Of a stretch of 52,197 bases of DNA, positions 13,901-25,900 are shown piece after piece. The DNA comes from Candidatus Omnitrophota bacterium. GTDB taxonomy: Bacteria; Omnitrophota; Gorgyraeia; Zapsychrales; Fredricksoniimonadaceae. The stretch is taken from contig CAIOTT010000026.1 in NCBI GenBank assembly GCA_903861305.1, positions 1 through 52,197 of the forward strand, written 5' to 3'. The notes beneath the pieces are model-generated. The model made no database searches and was not told the DNA's origin. It was given only the letters and a program-made list of their open reading frames with translations. The translations under genes and the position numbers were made by a program. Positions within the stretch are counted from its first letter, which is position 1; each line of letters begins with the position of its first letter.

Positions 13901-16900
13901 GCCAGCGTCTGGGCCGGGGCCAGCATCAACTGCACCGCGATCAGCCCGGTTCCGGTCGCGCGGGTGATATGGCTGGCATGAATAAAATTATTGGCACTGA
14001 ACCATCCCTCATCCTTCATGTCATTAAGATAAAGGCTGCCCCTGTAGCGCGACTGGCTTTTTTGCCATCCCGCGATCCGCAGGACAATCCCGGTCACGAC
14101 AAACAACAGGCCGATCTGAGATAACGGCGCTGCCAGGACCATGCCGGGTATCCCGCCCAGGAACGGCAACAACGAGATGCCGCTGGTCTTCGCCGCGTAT
14201 CCAAAAGCTGTCGCGAATGTGACGAGCAGCATCTGGAACATCACCTTGGACTTGTCCTTGAAGACGTACCATTTAGGCGTGACAGTGAACCATTCCCGAT
14301 CCAGGAACTGCTGGAAGACGGCCTGGACCCCCCGGATACGTTTTTCTTCAGCGGCAACAGCGCCCCTATCCGCCATGAGCGCGGCCATCACTTTAACCAC
14401 ATCTTCCATGGTGTTGCCGCGGATATTCTTATGCACGCCTCTTTCCGGCTTTACAAGATCAAGTTCTCGCCGGAGAATGCCTTTGAGGCGTATGGCATTT
14501 ATCCAAGTCAACGCATCCTCATTCTTCTTTTCTTTGTCTTTCTTGCTGGCTGAAACATTGTCCTGGATGAACTCCATCAACAGCGTCAGGTCTTCAATAT
14601 TCTTTATAGCCACCTCCGCACGCGGCTTGAACCCGAGCTCATCGGCCAGCAATCTCGCGAGTTCCGCGTCCTTGGCGGCGATCGCCTGCTGGTTCGTCTG
14701 CGGATCCCGCATCAAGTCATGGCGCTCGCCAACGATACGCACCGCTTCACGGCGATAATATTCGATCATATGCTCCATGTTGGACCAGAGACTGTTGCTT
14801 TCGAACGAATCTTTATTGGTCTTTTTCTTCGAATCAAAAATGATCCGCCGCGCCGTGAACGCGAGATACAGCACGAGGGCCACAAGCCCCTTATAATCGC
14901 TGTTATCCATCAACTGGTCCCATTCACCCCGGGCCGTCACGAGGATGCGGACGATCACCGCGGGATCAACCTGGCCATAGCCCGCGAGAATGCCCCTGAC
15001 CTTGTCGCTCAGCGCGCCGTTAAATGTTTCCGGGACAAACCCGTTGTCCGAAATGTATCCCTCATCGACCAGAAGCTTGCGAAGCTGCGTGGCCAGCTGG
15101 GCGCGACCCTGAACGGCCGCGTTCAATGCCTCCAGGGTGACAACGCCGAAGCTTTCTTTCGCCCAGCCATTCTTCTGAAAGACCCAGGTGATCGTGGCCG
15201 CGAAAAGGCCCCTTAATTGCGCGAAGAAATTGACATCGACCGGGCCCGAGAGCGCGACCTGGACACCATCACTGCTCATCAACGTCCTGAAATTGATATC
15301 CTGTGCCCATATCCTGTCCACAACGCGGAACAACCCGCGGCCCACCACGCTTTCGGACTGTTCCGCCTCCTTGACCCGTTGCACATAACGTTTATGGAAC
15401 ACGTTGATCCCCACCACATTGGCCAGCGCGATCAGCCCCAGGAAGCCCCCGACAATGCCGAGCCAGAACAGCGGAAGGTCATCAACCGCTTCCGCATGGG
15501 CTGGTGCAACGATCTCCAGGGCCTGCTGCAGCGCGACCTGCTGTCCGGCTTCCTGGGACAAGGCCGTCAACACGTTACCCGCAGCTGCCGGCGACATCGG
15601 CCAGGTTTTGGTAAGCCCGGGCGTAACGGCATAATTGTCATATCCGGTAAAGATCCCTTTCTTCGAATCATCGGTGTCTTTGCCCGCCATATCATCATTG
15701 ATACGTTTGACGGAAAAACTGCCGTCTTCAGGTGCCACAACTTCAGGATACCCGTGCTGTGTCTTGAGCGTGTTAAGCGCGGCGCGTCCAAACCGCTGTG
15801 CCGTGGTGTCCCTGATCTCGTTCGCCAGGATCGTATATTCAGCGGTAAGCTTCGGAGAGATCATGTCGCGATTACCGTTAGGATCTGTCCATGTCAAGCC
15901 GCGCGCTTTCCCCGTCTCCACTGCGAAGAGCGACCCGGACCCCGCATTATCCATGGCCGACAGGAGCACATCCTTCGGCTTGCCTGTGGCATGGAGCCAG
16001 CGGATGAAGGCCAGGTTGTCCGGTGTATTCGACTGCAGATTTTCCGCATCAAGCTTGTCAGAACCTGTCCTCAGGTCCTGGAGTTGATGCCGACCGGAAA
16101 TGATCACGCCATCACGGGTATAACGCGGCAATATCTTTTCAGCCAGCCACGTATCCAGTCGATCGGCTTCTCGACGTGCAACGCCGGCCAGTTCCCTGTC
16201 AGGCGCCGTGGCCGCCATATAACGGCTGAACACGGCGGCATCCGCGTTGACTTTCCCAGGCCATTGCGCGCCTTCAGGCCAAATGATATGGCCGTCAATA
16301 TGGCCTTGCGCCTCAACATGCTTGTCAACGATCCCGCCCCAGAATACGTATCCGTTCCGGGAAGATGGCTGGAAAAACTGGTACGTCAGCCTTTTGGCGA
16401 ACAGGAAGTCTTCGGGCTTTTGTGTGTGCAAGGCAAACTTGTACGCGGCGCGCATCAACGCCAGCTGAGCGCCCGAGGTTTGCGTGGCCGGCCTGGGATG
16501 CGCCCAACCCGCAATGAATTCCTGAGGTGTGCTGCTGGCCGCGTGGTACGCTGCAAAAACAGGATTTCGCCCGCCGTCGGTCACAACGTAATAATATTTC
16601 AATACCCGGGCAGCATCCGCCCACTGCCCCTGGTCCATCAATCCGACGAGAACAGACCCTGTTTCTTCTTCCGTGTTCACATAAGCGGCCCGTTCCGTAC
16701 CCGGAGCTGTCAAGAATAACCCGGCTGCAGGGTTGCTGTTCATCGCGATATAATTCGCCCTGATCAGAGCCAGAAGTTCGACGGCATTCGTATTCAAGCG
16801 CTCTCCCTCGCCCTTCTTCACAAAAGGTATCCCTCGACCATTGACCTGCAGGGAATTCAGGACGGGAATACTCTGGATCCTTCTCTGCTGGCCATCATCA

Positions 16901-19900
16901 TGGGAAAGATCTCCATGTTCCTGGACCCTGACCATGGTGTTCCTGAACAACGGGTCATGGCCTTGATAAAAGACATCCTTCGCCATCAGGCCCCAGAAGC
17001 TCGCGTAAAAATCATTCGACAACCAATCATAATCCTGAGGGAAGACAGAAAGCCCCTGGTCACCCCATGCCTGGCCTAATAAAATGCCGGTCAGGTTCGA
17101 ATAAAACTGGGCATAAGGCGTCTGAAAACCTGTCGTAAAATACAAAACCGTGTGAAACCCGTTATCGATCACCCAATTCAAGGCCACAATATCGCCGTTG
17201 CCAAGGAAATACAGGTGTGTCGGGACTTCTTTCTTGTCCTGTAACTCTTTGTCATACACCTGAACGACGGGCAGTTTGACTTTACCGGACTGGTCCACAG
17301 GCATCTGCCCCATCCTCTTGTGCAAGATCCCGTTATAACCGACCTCGACCATCCTGTTATTGTTCTTAATGGTCTCGAAATTTATTTCCCCGCGGCTTCC
17401 TTCGTAGATCCGGCCGACAACTGAACCGGGATAATACACTTTTCCCGAAGGTTCGGCCTGATATACCTTGCCACGGATATAATGATCGGCATTGTAAGAT
17501 TTGATGGCGTAGGTCTCCCATACGACCCCCTTCAACGGATGCCGCAGGTCGATACGGAACTGTTTCAGATCTTGAAGGCTGCTGAACTCGATATACCCGC
17601 GCAGTTCGCCGGGCTGTTTGAGAAAATTACGCGTTGAGGTCACAACGATCTTGTTCGCAGCATCTCCTCTCTCGAAAGAGATCTCTTCCGCGCGGTTCCT
17701 TGAAACCAAACTGGCACTTTCAAACTCACCCTTGAGGTTGTGGCGCATGGTCGCGTCATACCTGACACCGTCAACCGAGGCCTCGCCGAGGCGGGCCAGC
17801 GTCCCGATCTGCTTGATGAACTTCAACCCCGGACCGACCTCGTACACCGGATTATCGCGGCCTTTTTGGAAATGCGTGTACACTGCTTCAACTACAGACG
17901 GCTGTTTATCCCTGAACTGATACACATTGAACGCCAGGACTTCCTTGCCAATATCGTCGCTGTATTGCTTGTCCTTGACTTCCTTCAGCACGCCGAAAAG
18001 CCGGACGAAGCCGTTATTGCGGTTCGCCCAGTTCTGCTGTATCACCTCCACCACATCGCCATTGAACATTTCAATGGTCCCTATCGTCGTGAGCGTATTG
18101 AACGGCGTCGGGATCCGTCCGGCAAGGGTGTCGGCAACATACGCTTCGAACTTATAGATCTTATGGTCCTCAACGACTTCGGCCTCCTGCGGGTCCGGCG
18201 TGAAATAGAACTTCTTGGCGATCGTCTTGACAACCACCCCATCCGGTCGAACGCTGACAACCGTCACCTCACCGCTCTTGCCGCCCGCGCGGACAATACC
18301 GGCGTAATTCTTGCGAATATCCTCGGTCCCCATCAGCCCGAAATTCCGGTCGTTGAAATTGACCAGGACCCTGTTCTCAACAGTCTTTTCACCGCCGTGC
18401 AGTTCCCACCGGATCACCGGCTGGCCCTTCGCATCAAACCCGGCCCAGACCGGCGCCAGGGTCATGTGCTCGATGGCATTGCCGCCGAGCGGGTCGATGT
18501 GGTCGATCGACAGGACCTGATCGTTGAACGCCGGCACCTGTACGAAGAGCTGTTCCCGGGTCATCACTTTCGTGCTCTTGTTCTTCAATACAACGACATA
18601 ACTATTGGCGTTGAACGGGCGGTTCTTAGCCTTTGCCAGCTCCGCTTCCAAAGCTTTTTTCATGGGCTCAAGGATCATCGGATGGAGGCTGTTGAGCGTC
18701 TGCCCGCCGACCATATACGTCCCCGCCGGAAGGAGCATCGCCTTGCCGGTCCCGAGATCAACGGCCTGGCCGTCCGCCATGCTTTCATAATGATGCGTGG
18801 CCGTGTTATACCTGATCCCCATCGCGCGAAGGGTCTTGTCGCTGGCATACTCCGGGATCTTGACGTTCTTGACCAGCCTGTCATATTCCGCCATGTCCTT
18901 GATCGCCACCGGCATCAACTTGCCCTGGGGGATGATCCGTCCGGCGTCGTCGTACATGGCCGCGATCTTCCGCAGCATGTCCGGCGCCAGGAACACCCTG
19001 GCATTGTCCGGCGTCACAAAGACCCCGGCATCGGCAACCGCGCCATTGAACGTGAAAACACGCGTGGTCGGGTTATGCTCGGCGGTATTAAAGGGGAAGA
19101 ATCTACCCAGGTTCTGCACGGCATTCCCGTCAACAAGCGCGCCCTTGGGTTCCGCCTTTTTGCTCAGGTCTTCCTTCGTGGCGACCGGGAAATATACGTT
19201 CGACAGCGGGTTGTTCCAGCGGTTCTGGGTCAGGTCCCAGCCGAAGGGCACAACAACTTTCTGGCCCTCCACCGTCGTATTCACGGATGTGTTAAGGCTC
19301 CAGGCCAGCTGGCCGTTCTTGTACGCGTACTGCAGCGACGGCTGCAGGCCGGATCTCTTGTCACCGATACCCGGCAGCGGCACCGCTGCACCGAAATTGT
19401 TCGCGTCCTGGTAGGCAAAGGTCACGCCGCCCACTTCAGCGACCACCTGGGTCGCCTGGGTGCGCAGGTTATATTCCGGGCTTACCTTGACAGGCACGCC
19501 GAGGACCTGGCCCTTCACGCTCGCGCCGGCCACGGGGTTGGCCCCCGACACCGTATCATGCCCGACGCCGGTATACAGCGTGAGGTTCTTGCTGAGGGCG
19601 TATTCATAGATCGCCCGCGCAAACTGCCCGGCCTGCGCCTGCGTCAAATGGACCGCAAGGTCCGGGACATCCGTGCCGTCGGCGGCACGCAGGCGTGTGC
19701 CGGTGAAAGTGTCCCACCACGTCAAGCTCAGGTCCCTGCTGGCCCGCCCCCTGGCCATCCCGACCTCAAGGACAAGCCTGTCCTTGAACCCGACGATGCC
19801 ATTCACCTTGGCCTGGGCCCCGGTGCCGTACACGCTTGTATTGTCCGCACCTTGCCCGTCGACCTTGAACCCGGTGATCCCCAGGAATATTGTTTTCTCT

Positions 19901-22900
19901 TCTTCGCCGTTACTCGCCCTGACGATCTGTGCACCGATCTGGTCCGCCACAAGATAATAGTTCCTTGTCACACCCTTGCCGCTGAGATCGTTGGGGTCCA
20001 CCTGCCAGGTATAATTATTGATGTGGCCGGCCGTCAAACGGTTCATCATGGCCGCGTTGCCCTTGCCGCCGGTCATCGTATCAAGATGGATCAGCATCAC
20101 ATTGTTGGCCGGTGCCGTCGCGTAAGAAGCCTTCACGCTGCCCTGGGTGGCGCTGACGAGGACATGTTCCGTATCCACCGCGTTGCCGTTCGTGCCGATC
20201 TGCTGAGGCTTGTCGTCTGACCCTATCGTCGTGCTCCCGGTGCGGACATTGACAGGCTCCATGCGGATGACCTGGCCGTCCTTCATGATGAACGGCATCC
20301 GGACGGAACGCGCGTTGACCTGGTCGGCCAACTGCTCGAGGGCGATCTCACGGGCGTCAGGGGCAATGCTGCTGTCATTAAGGATGCCCTGGCGCGCCTC
20401 ATCGCGGGCCGCGCCGAGCTTCTGGCCATACGCGCTCACGGCCCTGCTGTACTCTTCAAAGAGCGCCTTGATCTCGTCGTTCTTGCGCGCGACATTCTCC
20501 TTGCTGATGAGCATCTTCCGGTGGGCCGTCAGGATATTGTCGAGGGCATCAAGTTCAGCGACCTGGGCCCGGCTCAAGTTGCGGGCCGAATCAGCGCCAG
20601 CGGCAACAGCCGCCGTGACATCCGTGAGCTGCTTGGCATTGAAGGCCGCGACATCCTTTATCTTCGCCGCCACTTCCGGCGTGAAGATCGTACCGTTGTC
20701 AAAACCAGTCCGCAATTCAGTGCGCAGCCGGACATTTTCCGTCATCAAATTCGCCATCGTCGTATCGTACTGGAACGTGCTTACCGCCAGATTCATGATG
20801 GATGGCTCACCCGACATGGCAGAGATCTGGATACCCGACGCTGTCTCCTGGGCATGGAGATTGTTGATCAACGACAGGACCGTGGCCTGCGCGGCGGCAT
20901 TCAAACGACCGCTCCCTATGGCGCTGTTCAGATAGGCTTCTTCATTCACGATCTCCGCATGATGCTGGCCCGTCCAGTATGTCGTAAATGCCTTGGCATC
21001 GATCAGGGGCACATCGGTCCAATCCGTCAACTTTATTACAAGAGAGCTCTGGTAAAGGGCCTTGCTCTGCTCCAGCGCCGCGATCTTGGCTTGCGCATTG
21101 ATAACTTTTTCCTGGACGACATCAGCCATGGAAGCATCCGTCCAGTTGTAAAATTGAACTGTTGGCGCATTTTGCAGCACGGTCTTGTTCTGCTCCAGCG
21201 CCGCAAGCTTCGCTTGCGCGATATTGATCTTTTCCTGAAGAACGCCGCTCAGAGAAACATCCGACCAGTTGAAGAACTGCACCGTAGGCGCATTCTGGAA
21301 CAGGGCCTTGTCCTGCTGCAACGCCGCGATCTTCGCTTGAGCGATGCTGATCTTTTCCTGGACAACGCCGGCCGGATTACTCGCACCCGCATACGTCCCA
21401 TCCGCGTTAACGCGGGTAAGATCCAATTTGGCGACTGACAGTTCGCTCTGAGCCGCCGATTTGGCTTGCTGGATAAACGCAGACAAACTTTCATTGCCCG
21501 CGGCTTTGGCCAACTCTGTATCCCAGTAAGTGAGCCCGTTCTCCAGGCGCGCGATATAGCCCATCACCACACCATTATTCATGGCGGATTGGCCGTCATC
21601 TTTCAGATAATACGTTTGCCCCGCCGCAACCTGGTCCGATGACAGGAATAGCGTTGTATAATGCTGACTTTCCATCTGATTGAGTGCGGCCATATCTCCC
21701 TGGATCTTTGAGATCTCGGCATCAATGGCGGTAACCTGCGTCTGCAGATATGCCGCCGCCTTCGGATTAACCCGCGGATCGCTCTCGGTCAGGCCAACGG
21801 CATCCGCGTTAACACGGCCGAGATCGCTATTGGCGACCGACAGATCATTCTTGACCGCTGCTATTTCCTGCCGGAGGAACGTCGTCAAACGATCATTTCC
21901 CGCCGCCTGGGTCAATTGGGTATTCCAGTAAACAAGGCCGTTCTCAAGGCGCGCGATATAGCCCATCACCACACCGTTATTTTTGGCGGATTGGCCGTCA
22001 TTCTTCAAATAATACGTTTGCGCCGCCGCCACCTGCTGGGATGACAAATATACCGTGGAATAATCCTGACTTTTCTGCATCTGCATGAGCGCGGCAATAT
22101 CTGCCCGTGTCTTCGTGATCTCGAGATCAATGCCGGCCATCTGTGTCTGGAGATACGCCGCCGCCTTAGGATTAACCGACGGATCGCTCGCGGTCAGGCC
22201 GGAAGCATCCTTGCTGACACGCACAAGCTCGGCATTGGCCACCGCCAGGTTGCTTTTAGTGGCCGCTGCCGCCTGATTGACGATCGTTATCCAGTTGGGG
22301 TCGCCTTTCGCCTTGACCAACTCCTTGTCCCAGAACGCGACCCCGTCCTCAAGGCGCGCGATATAGCCCATCACCACACCTTTATTATTGGCGGCCTGGC
22401 CGTCATCGATCAAATAATACTTTTGCGCCGCCGCCACCTGATCCGCCGACATATAAACCGTGGCGTAATTCTTGCTTGCCTCCTGATTAAGCGCGGTAAT
22501 ATCGCTTTGGATCTTGCTGATATCGGTATTAATGAGGGCGACCTGCGCGTTAATATAAACGGTCGCCTGCTCATTCGTCGTAACCGTGTCCGGCGTGAAA
22601 TATATCCGGGCCGCAACAAGGTCGGGGTTATTGATGTACTTGCTGAACACGGCCGCGCCATCAGCGAAAGACTGCGCCTGCTTCGCCAATCCTGAAAGTG
22701 TTTTATCGTCAAAAGAACCCGGGACAAAGTAGACATCCTTGCGCGCGTTTATTTCCTGAAGGTCAAGGCCCTGTTTGAGCGACTCCAGGTGGGCCACAAG
22801 GCTTTGCGTGAACCGGTTGTCCGCATCCTGGGTGACCGTCGCGCTGATACCCGCGCGGTTCTGGCGGGCCGTACCGACAGCCTCCTGCAGGCTTCCGATC

Positions 22901-25900
22901 TCAGCCTGCGCTTTGGCAAGCCGGGCCGCAAGGTTGTCAAGCGCGGTGCGTTGTGCCTCCAGGCCGCTGAGGTCAACGGCCGGCACGGCGGGATCGCGGC
23001 CCGTATCGACCGGACGGCGCAGCACGAAGATCTTTTCAACATCCGCCTGGCTGACGATCTCGACCTTGCCGTCAGGCATGATCTTGACCGCGCCCGTACC
23101 CGGCGTCCTCAACGCGGCATCCCTGGCCGCGTCGCTGTTGGCGCCGAATTCAAAGATCCCGACCTTGCCGCTCGGAAGGCCGGGGCCGCTGACAGCCACA
23201 TTGCCTTCGGTGACTTTTTCTTCCTTCTGGACGCTGTCCCCAAAGAGCGTCTTGATCACAAGCGGCTGGTCTTCACCCAAAGACTGCGCCGCGTACCGTG
23301 ACGCCTGCGCGTCGGTCAGGGACAACGACCCGTTCTCGAAAATAAGGCGGCGGGCCGGGATATCCTGGGCTTTCGGGATAAAGACCTGCAGCGTGTCGCC
23401 ATTTTTACGGCCCGGCAGGCGCAGCCCGATCGGCAATTCAGCACGCGCCTCACCGCTGACAAGGACTGTCGGCGCGATCACGTTCGACGCCCCTTCGGCC
23501 TGCCCCGGCGCGACGAACTGCGGTTCAATGGTGACCATGTCCTTTTCAGGCCAGGCGCTGACCGTATGGATGCTGGAAGGATCAAGCTTGTACGTATTCC
23601 AGTTCTCCTTCAGCGTGGCCTTGTGATCGAGAACGAACGACGCGGCCAAACCGGTTGCCTGCGTTTCAAATTTTTGCGAGAAGCCTACACTCGTCTTTTC
23701 CGCCTCAAGGCTCAAGACCACGACCGGGAACACCGGCTGCGCGGGCGCACCGTCAATGGACGGGTACATCAGCATCCTGGCATTTTCCTGGTCAGCCCCG
23801 TTGCTCACGACATCGCCTTTGGCGTTGATCCTGATGGCATTCATCCCGACCAAAGCCTTCTTCTGGATCCAGCGGCCATTCTCATAAACAGGGATCATTT
23901 TTTCCTGCGTGCCGGGCATCCAGCGGCCCTTGGCATAAATATGGATGATCTCACCGGTGAACGGGTCGATCTCCGCCCCGGCGACCTTGTTGCCGTCAAC
24001 TTCGCCCGCTTTCACCATATTGATCGTGGCCGCGTTGCGCGCCGCCGCCTGCGGGCTCGACAAGCGATGGAACTGCCCTTCACCCAGCCACTGGTTTACC
24101 TCCGCGCCCTTCTGGAACGCCTCCAGTTTGGGATCGATATTTTGCCATGCGCCGTCTTTTTGCTCCTGCGCAAAACGGAACCCGCGGGCCAATTCCGTGA
24201 TCCCCTTGCGGCCGTCCGTCGCGCGCGCCAGCCTGACATTGATCTTGTAATAAAACACATACTGGGCCGCCGGGACATCCCTGCCCCTGGCATCCTTGAC
24301 CATCTCCCCGGATGTGCGCCGCGCGATCACATAGGCAATATTGGGATCCGTTTCATACCGGGCGCGCACCGTGATGATCTTTTCAACTTCACCCATGATA
24401 CTGGCCGGATTCCGGTTCCATACCGGTGTATGGTCCTTGTTCCCGAAAACAAGGTTAAGGCCCGGCAAATTACCGATGGCCGAAAGGATATCTTCCTGCA
24501 CCCGCGCGACCGTGATCCCGCGATAATGCCTGCGGATGTCTGTCCCGTCATTGATCTTGTCGGTGGTCAGGATCAGCTGGCCCAGGCCCTCATCAGGGAT
24601 CACCACAAACCCGTTCTGATCCCCTTCTTTATTACTGATCAAAGCATTATCCGCGAACTTGATGCCCTCATGGATCAGGCCGCCGATCGTCCAGGCCTTG
24701 CTCCACGGACTTTTCGCGTTAAATTTGTCCTTGTCTTTAAGGAACCCGTAAAGGTCTGATGGGAAATTACCGCCAGGGACATTTAACCCGCCATATACCG
24801 TGAGATACTTGTTCCCGGCAACATTCATCATCCCCGAAGGCGCCTCACCCGTCAGGCTGACACCCAAGGCGCCAAAGCTCTGCTCATTGGAAGCTCCAAG
24901 ATTTTTGTCATACTGGCGGATCGCGGCGTTGACCACTTCAGGCGATGTCTGGGCCAGGGTCGCATAGCCATTCCAATAACCCACAATAGCCTTCTGAAGA
25001 TCTTCCTGCTGTTTCGGGCTGATCTTGACACCGTCTTCTATCGCCTGCGCCGTCTTCAAGGCGTTGGCCTTGTCTTGCGCGTTCTTTTTCAGCGCCTTGA
25101 GAACATCATGATGAAGGTCTTTACCCGCGAACCAGTTCTTCACCGCTTCTTTAACACTTTCAGGAAGACTGCCGACCTTGCCCAGGCGGATGTTGGCAAC
25201 CGTCATGGGCTTGCCGTTCTGGCGGACCTCGACCGTATACCCGCCCCTGGCGCTGGCGGAAGCAAATTCATTGCCAGCCGTTGCCGCACGGGCAGGATCA
25301 ATATTGGCCAGGCCTTTGTAGATGACCGTGGTATTGCCGCTGCGGATCTCAAGCGCATCTTTACCAACCAGCGCAGGCGTTCCGGTCAAAATCGAACGGA
25401 CACGCGCTGGTGCCGGTGTGCGCGTTGGGCCATGGGTCCCGCGCTCGAGCGTGTAACTCTTGACATCAATAACACCCGGCCTGGCCGTAATGGACGCTGA
25501 CTCAGCCACCGGATCAACGGTTTCATTCTTATCGAAATACTGCGTCAAGGCTGAAGCCTGGGCATGAGCCGGCGTCTTCCATCCTTTGCCAAGGAGATCT
25601 GATAATGGCGCCTTTTGGTCCTGACCAGGTATAGTGGAAATGATATCAGGCGTGAGCGGTATCGCAGGCACCGGCGATGCCGTGGCTTTAGCCGGTGGCT
25701 CATGGGATCCGGTCGCGCAACCCGCAAGTGCCAGCAAGGCAGCAAGCGTCAAGAACCGGACACTGCCCGTAAGCCAATTCCTTCTCTTGCCCTTTGCCAG
25801 CGCGGCTCCAAGCAATCCTGTCAACATGAAGGCCTGGGCGATATTGCCCCCCATGCCCGCCAGCATGAAATTACGTGTGGGAGCCAGGCCAGGAACAGAG

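Noticed and set aside
15217-16719. 500-codon plus-strand open frame
   Set aside because: It is antisense in codon register to the toroid-like region, with no start signal of its own and no recognisable protein.
17740-20220. 826-codon plus-strand open frame
   Set aside because: Its codons are exact reverse complements of the sense codons of the giant minus-strand gene, and it lies within a region with clear sense-strand protein patterns. The translated protein is His/Arg/Asp-rich with no motif.
23566-24759. 397-codon plus-strand open frame
   Set aside because: It is antisense in register to the giant gene and lacks motifs.
25702-25827. Separate lipoprotein gene starting at the ATG at 25827
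   Set aside because: The frame upstream has no stop and continues for thousands of codons, and only a weak AGG precedes this ATG. I keep it as a fusion-junction signal instead.
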